Assembly: GCA_001787035.1 (NCBI GenBank)
Contig: MFUY01000031.1
Location: 7,906-13,808, forward strand
Direction: 5' to 3'
DNA length: 5,903 bases
From: Candidatus Nomurabacteria bacterium RIFCSPLOWO2_01_FULL_41_12
Lineage (GTDB): Bacteria; Patescibacteriota; Minisyncoccia; Phycocordibacterales; UBA9973
Positions 4,697 to 5,903 of the stretch are shown here, in pieces (position 1 is the stretch's first letter; each line of letters begins with the position of its first letter). Position numbers and translations under genes: made by a program. A model generated the notes under the pieces. That model saw nothing but the letters and a program-made list of their open reading frames with translations. It was not told the DNA's origin and ran no database searches.

Positions 4697-5902
4697 TTAT
4701 GGGGTCGGCTCTGGCTCCGGAGTTGGAGTTTCTTCAGCAGACGCGGTCTCTTCTATCGTCGGCTCTTCTGTCACGGTTTCTTCAGCCGCAGGAGCCACCG
4801 CCTCTGGCGGGGTCCCGCTTGGAGTGGTGATTTCTTCCGTCACGGTTTGCTCTTCGCTACTTGACGGCTGACCGGAAGAGGATGACGAAGTGCTTGAAGA
4901 CGAACCCGAGCCGATGAGAAGAGCATCAAGCCGGTTTTTATCAACGCAGGTTTCCGCGCCTCCTTCGTCGCTCACGCAAATTTCTTTTGTCCTAATACGA
5001 TTTGCAAAGAAATCGCCAATCCCGTTAGTGGCATCCGCAAGCCAAGTGGTAATTTTGGTAAATAGATTAGAAAAGAAACTAGATACAAATGACTCTGAAG
5101 CAGAGCCAGGCAGAGGAGTTGACAGACCCGCCAGAGTTTCTAAATTCAAATTAAGTTCTTGAACGGCGCGAATAAGAGGCGAGATAAAGAATGGGTAATT
5201 TACGTTCTCCGGCCTGCCTTCATTATCAAAAACCGCCAATGTGGTATCCGGTCCAAAAGTTTCTGCCACCTCTTCGGCTATCAAACCGTAGAAAGTTTTG
5301 TCGTATCCTACAGCTAAGTGGCTAGGAAGATAGTTGAAGGTGACGGGCCTCAAAGGAAGCAGAGTTGATTGCCAGTCATCAAAAGTCTCAATGTTCTGTT
5401 TGTAGCGCTGGGAGGATGCTGTAGAGCGGTGGAGTTGAAAATTTGTCGGATCAATATACATATTGGCGGTATTTGCCGTAGTGTCGGCGGCAATTCGCTC
5501 TGACTTAATTTTGAACCCTGAATCAGCTTCCAACCACAGATGTCCGTTACCTGCCCTTACTGCTCCATCTGTGGAACCAACTTGACCAGAAATATTTGGA
5601 ACGGACTCTGCATTGCCGATTTGCAGACGCACAGAGCCGCCTTCCTGCACATTGATATAGCCACCACCTGTGCGGGTACTATTAAACATCCATGCCGACT
5701 GTGCGCTGCTCGCAAACGTCGCGGAGCCGTCGCTGCCGAGGATTTCAAACGAGTTTGTGCCATCAGTACGTCTGACTAGCATTTTGGCCGTTCCTGCGCT
5801 GGCCCCAATACCTATATCTACACCACTAAAACCGAACGTTGCTGTGGATTCAGCCCCAAGAATGTTTATCCAGCCGCCTCGACTATTATCTTGACCGGAG
5901 CC
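4697..5902 (-). CDS. Tail-fibre-like surface protein with peptidase S74 chaperone domain (3' part; 5' end beyond the window)
   Basis: The frame is open to the right edge (401 residues seen), so the methionine at 5782 is only internal. Residues 1-145 are Gly/Ser/Thr/Asn-rich beta-type sequence with a repeat about 68 residues apart: NSRGGWINI near 6 and NSTRTGGGYINV near 74. Residues about 159-255 form an S74 intramolecular chaperone domain: SSQRYKQNIETF (Ser-Ser near 163, Lys 168), LLPLRPVTFNY, FYGLIAEEVAETF, YPFFISPLIRAVQEL. S74 domains trimerise fibre proteins and usually self-cleave at the conserved serine. After it come an amphipathic stretch, RTKEICV...ETCVDKNRLDALL with two cysteines, a serine run, and an acidic Thr/Pro/Glu tail ending PEPEPTP. 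The N-terminus, with any signal peptide, is not visible. Such proteins are common in CPR genomes outside phages; a cell-surface role is inferred, and a prophage fibre is less likely because no phage genes are adjacent. Confidence 0.88.
   Translation of the reverse strand, partial: GSGQDNSRGGWINILGAESTATFGFSGVDIGIGASAGTAKMLVRRTDGTNSFEILGSDGSATFASSAQSAWMFNSTRTGGGYINVQEGGSVRLQIGNAESVPNISGQVGSTDGAVRAGNGHLWLEADSGFKIKSERIAADTTANTANMYIDPTNFQLHRSTASSQRYKQNIETFDDWQSTLLPLRPVTFNYLPSHLAVGYDKTFYGLIAEEVAETFGPDTTLAVFDNEGRPENVNYPFFISPLIRAVQELNLNLETLAGLSTPLPGSASESFVSSFFSNLFTKITTWLADATNGIGDFFANRIRTKEICVSDEGGAETCVDKNRLDALLIGSGSSSSTSSSSSGQPSSSEEQTVTEEITTPSGTPPEAVAPAAEETVTEEPTIEETASAEETPTPEPEPTP
4764..4848. repeat. 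Direct repeat TCTTCYGTCACGGTTT in the low-complexity tail of the surface protein
   Basis: TCTTCTGTCACGGTTT (4764-4779) recurs as TCTTCCGTCACGGTTT (4833-4848), 15 of 16 identical and 69 bp apart, in the same frame. It encodes the TVTEE motifs of the acidic tail (QTVTEE, ETVTEE), suggesting growth of the tail by slippage or unequal recombination. Confidence 0.6.
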
Positions 5903-5903
5903 A

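Noticed and set aside
5780..5782. ATG at 5782 as the start of the surface-protein gene
   Set aside because: The frame stays open for 40 more codons to the window edge with the same repeat-like composition (including the NSRGGWINI copy), so the real start is outside.
1..5903. CRISPR array, tRNA or rRNA genes, plasmid origin, transposase
   Set aside because: No spaced direct repeats, no tRNA cloverleaf with conserved T-loop, no rRNA segments and no transposase motifs were seen on either strand.

Overview
The window looks like a chromosomal fragment of a Candidate Phyla Radiation bacterium (Patescibacteria, probably Parcubacteria-like). The grounds are resemblance, not a search. It holds a short Rossmann (SLOG/LOG-type) protein, a zinc-LID adenylate kinase relative with long extra ends, a CYTH protein, a beta-CASP nuclease, and a tail-fibre-like surface protein with a peptidase S74 domain. 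Spacers are AT-rich and Shine-Dalgarno sequences are absent. UGA is used as a stop (coiled-coil gene), so the UGA-recoding CPR lineages are unlikely.

Every supported gene reads on the minus strand, so transcription runs from high to low coordinates: (1) the 3' part of a surface protein (5902-4697, open at the right edge); (2) a 75-bp structured, MITE-like insertion (4596-4670) flanked by TAGCA direct repeats; (3) a small coiled-coil gene (4580-4236) with a promoter abutting that insertion, 6 bp ahead of a nucleoside monophosphate kinase (4229-3147); (4) a perfect hairpin, then a CYTH gene (3110-2571); (5) a 259-bp intergenic stretch carrying a strong extended -10 promoter, a folded RNA of about 160 nt and an intrinsic terminator (2531-2337); (6) a small membrane protein (2311-1913) followed 27 bp later by a beta-CASP metallo-beta-lactamase RNase (1885-521); (7) a nested inverted repeat (384-512); (8) the 5' part of a SLOG/LOG-type gene (366-1, open at the left edge). 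No intergenic gap exceeds 300 bp.

The coiled-coil and kinase genes form one unit, possibly extending into CYTH through or past the hairpin. The membrane and nuclease genes form another. The themes are nucleotide/phosphate chemistry (kinase, CYTH), RNA processing (beta-CASP) and cell-surface display (S74 protein); no single pathway links them.

The least ordinary material is non-coding: the unassigned structured RNA at 2337-2498, with a near-continuous 25-bp closing stem whose G-U pairs support minus-strand transcription; the three-way-junction MITE-like element with a target-site duplication, which supplies a -35 box to the next gene; and a shared TGC-TAnAnT extended -10 placed so that two genes should be leaderless.
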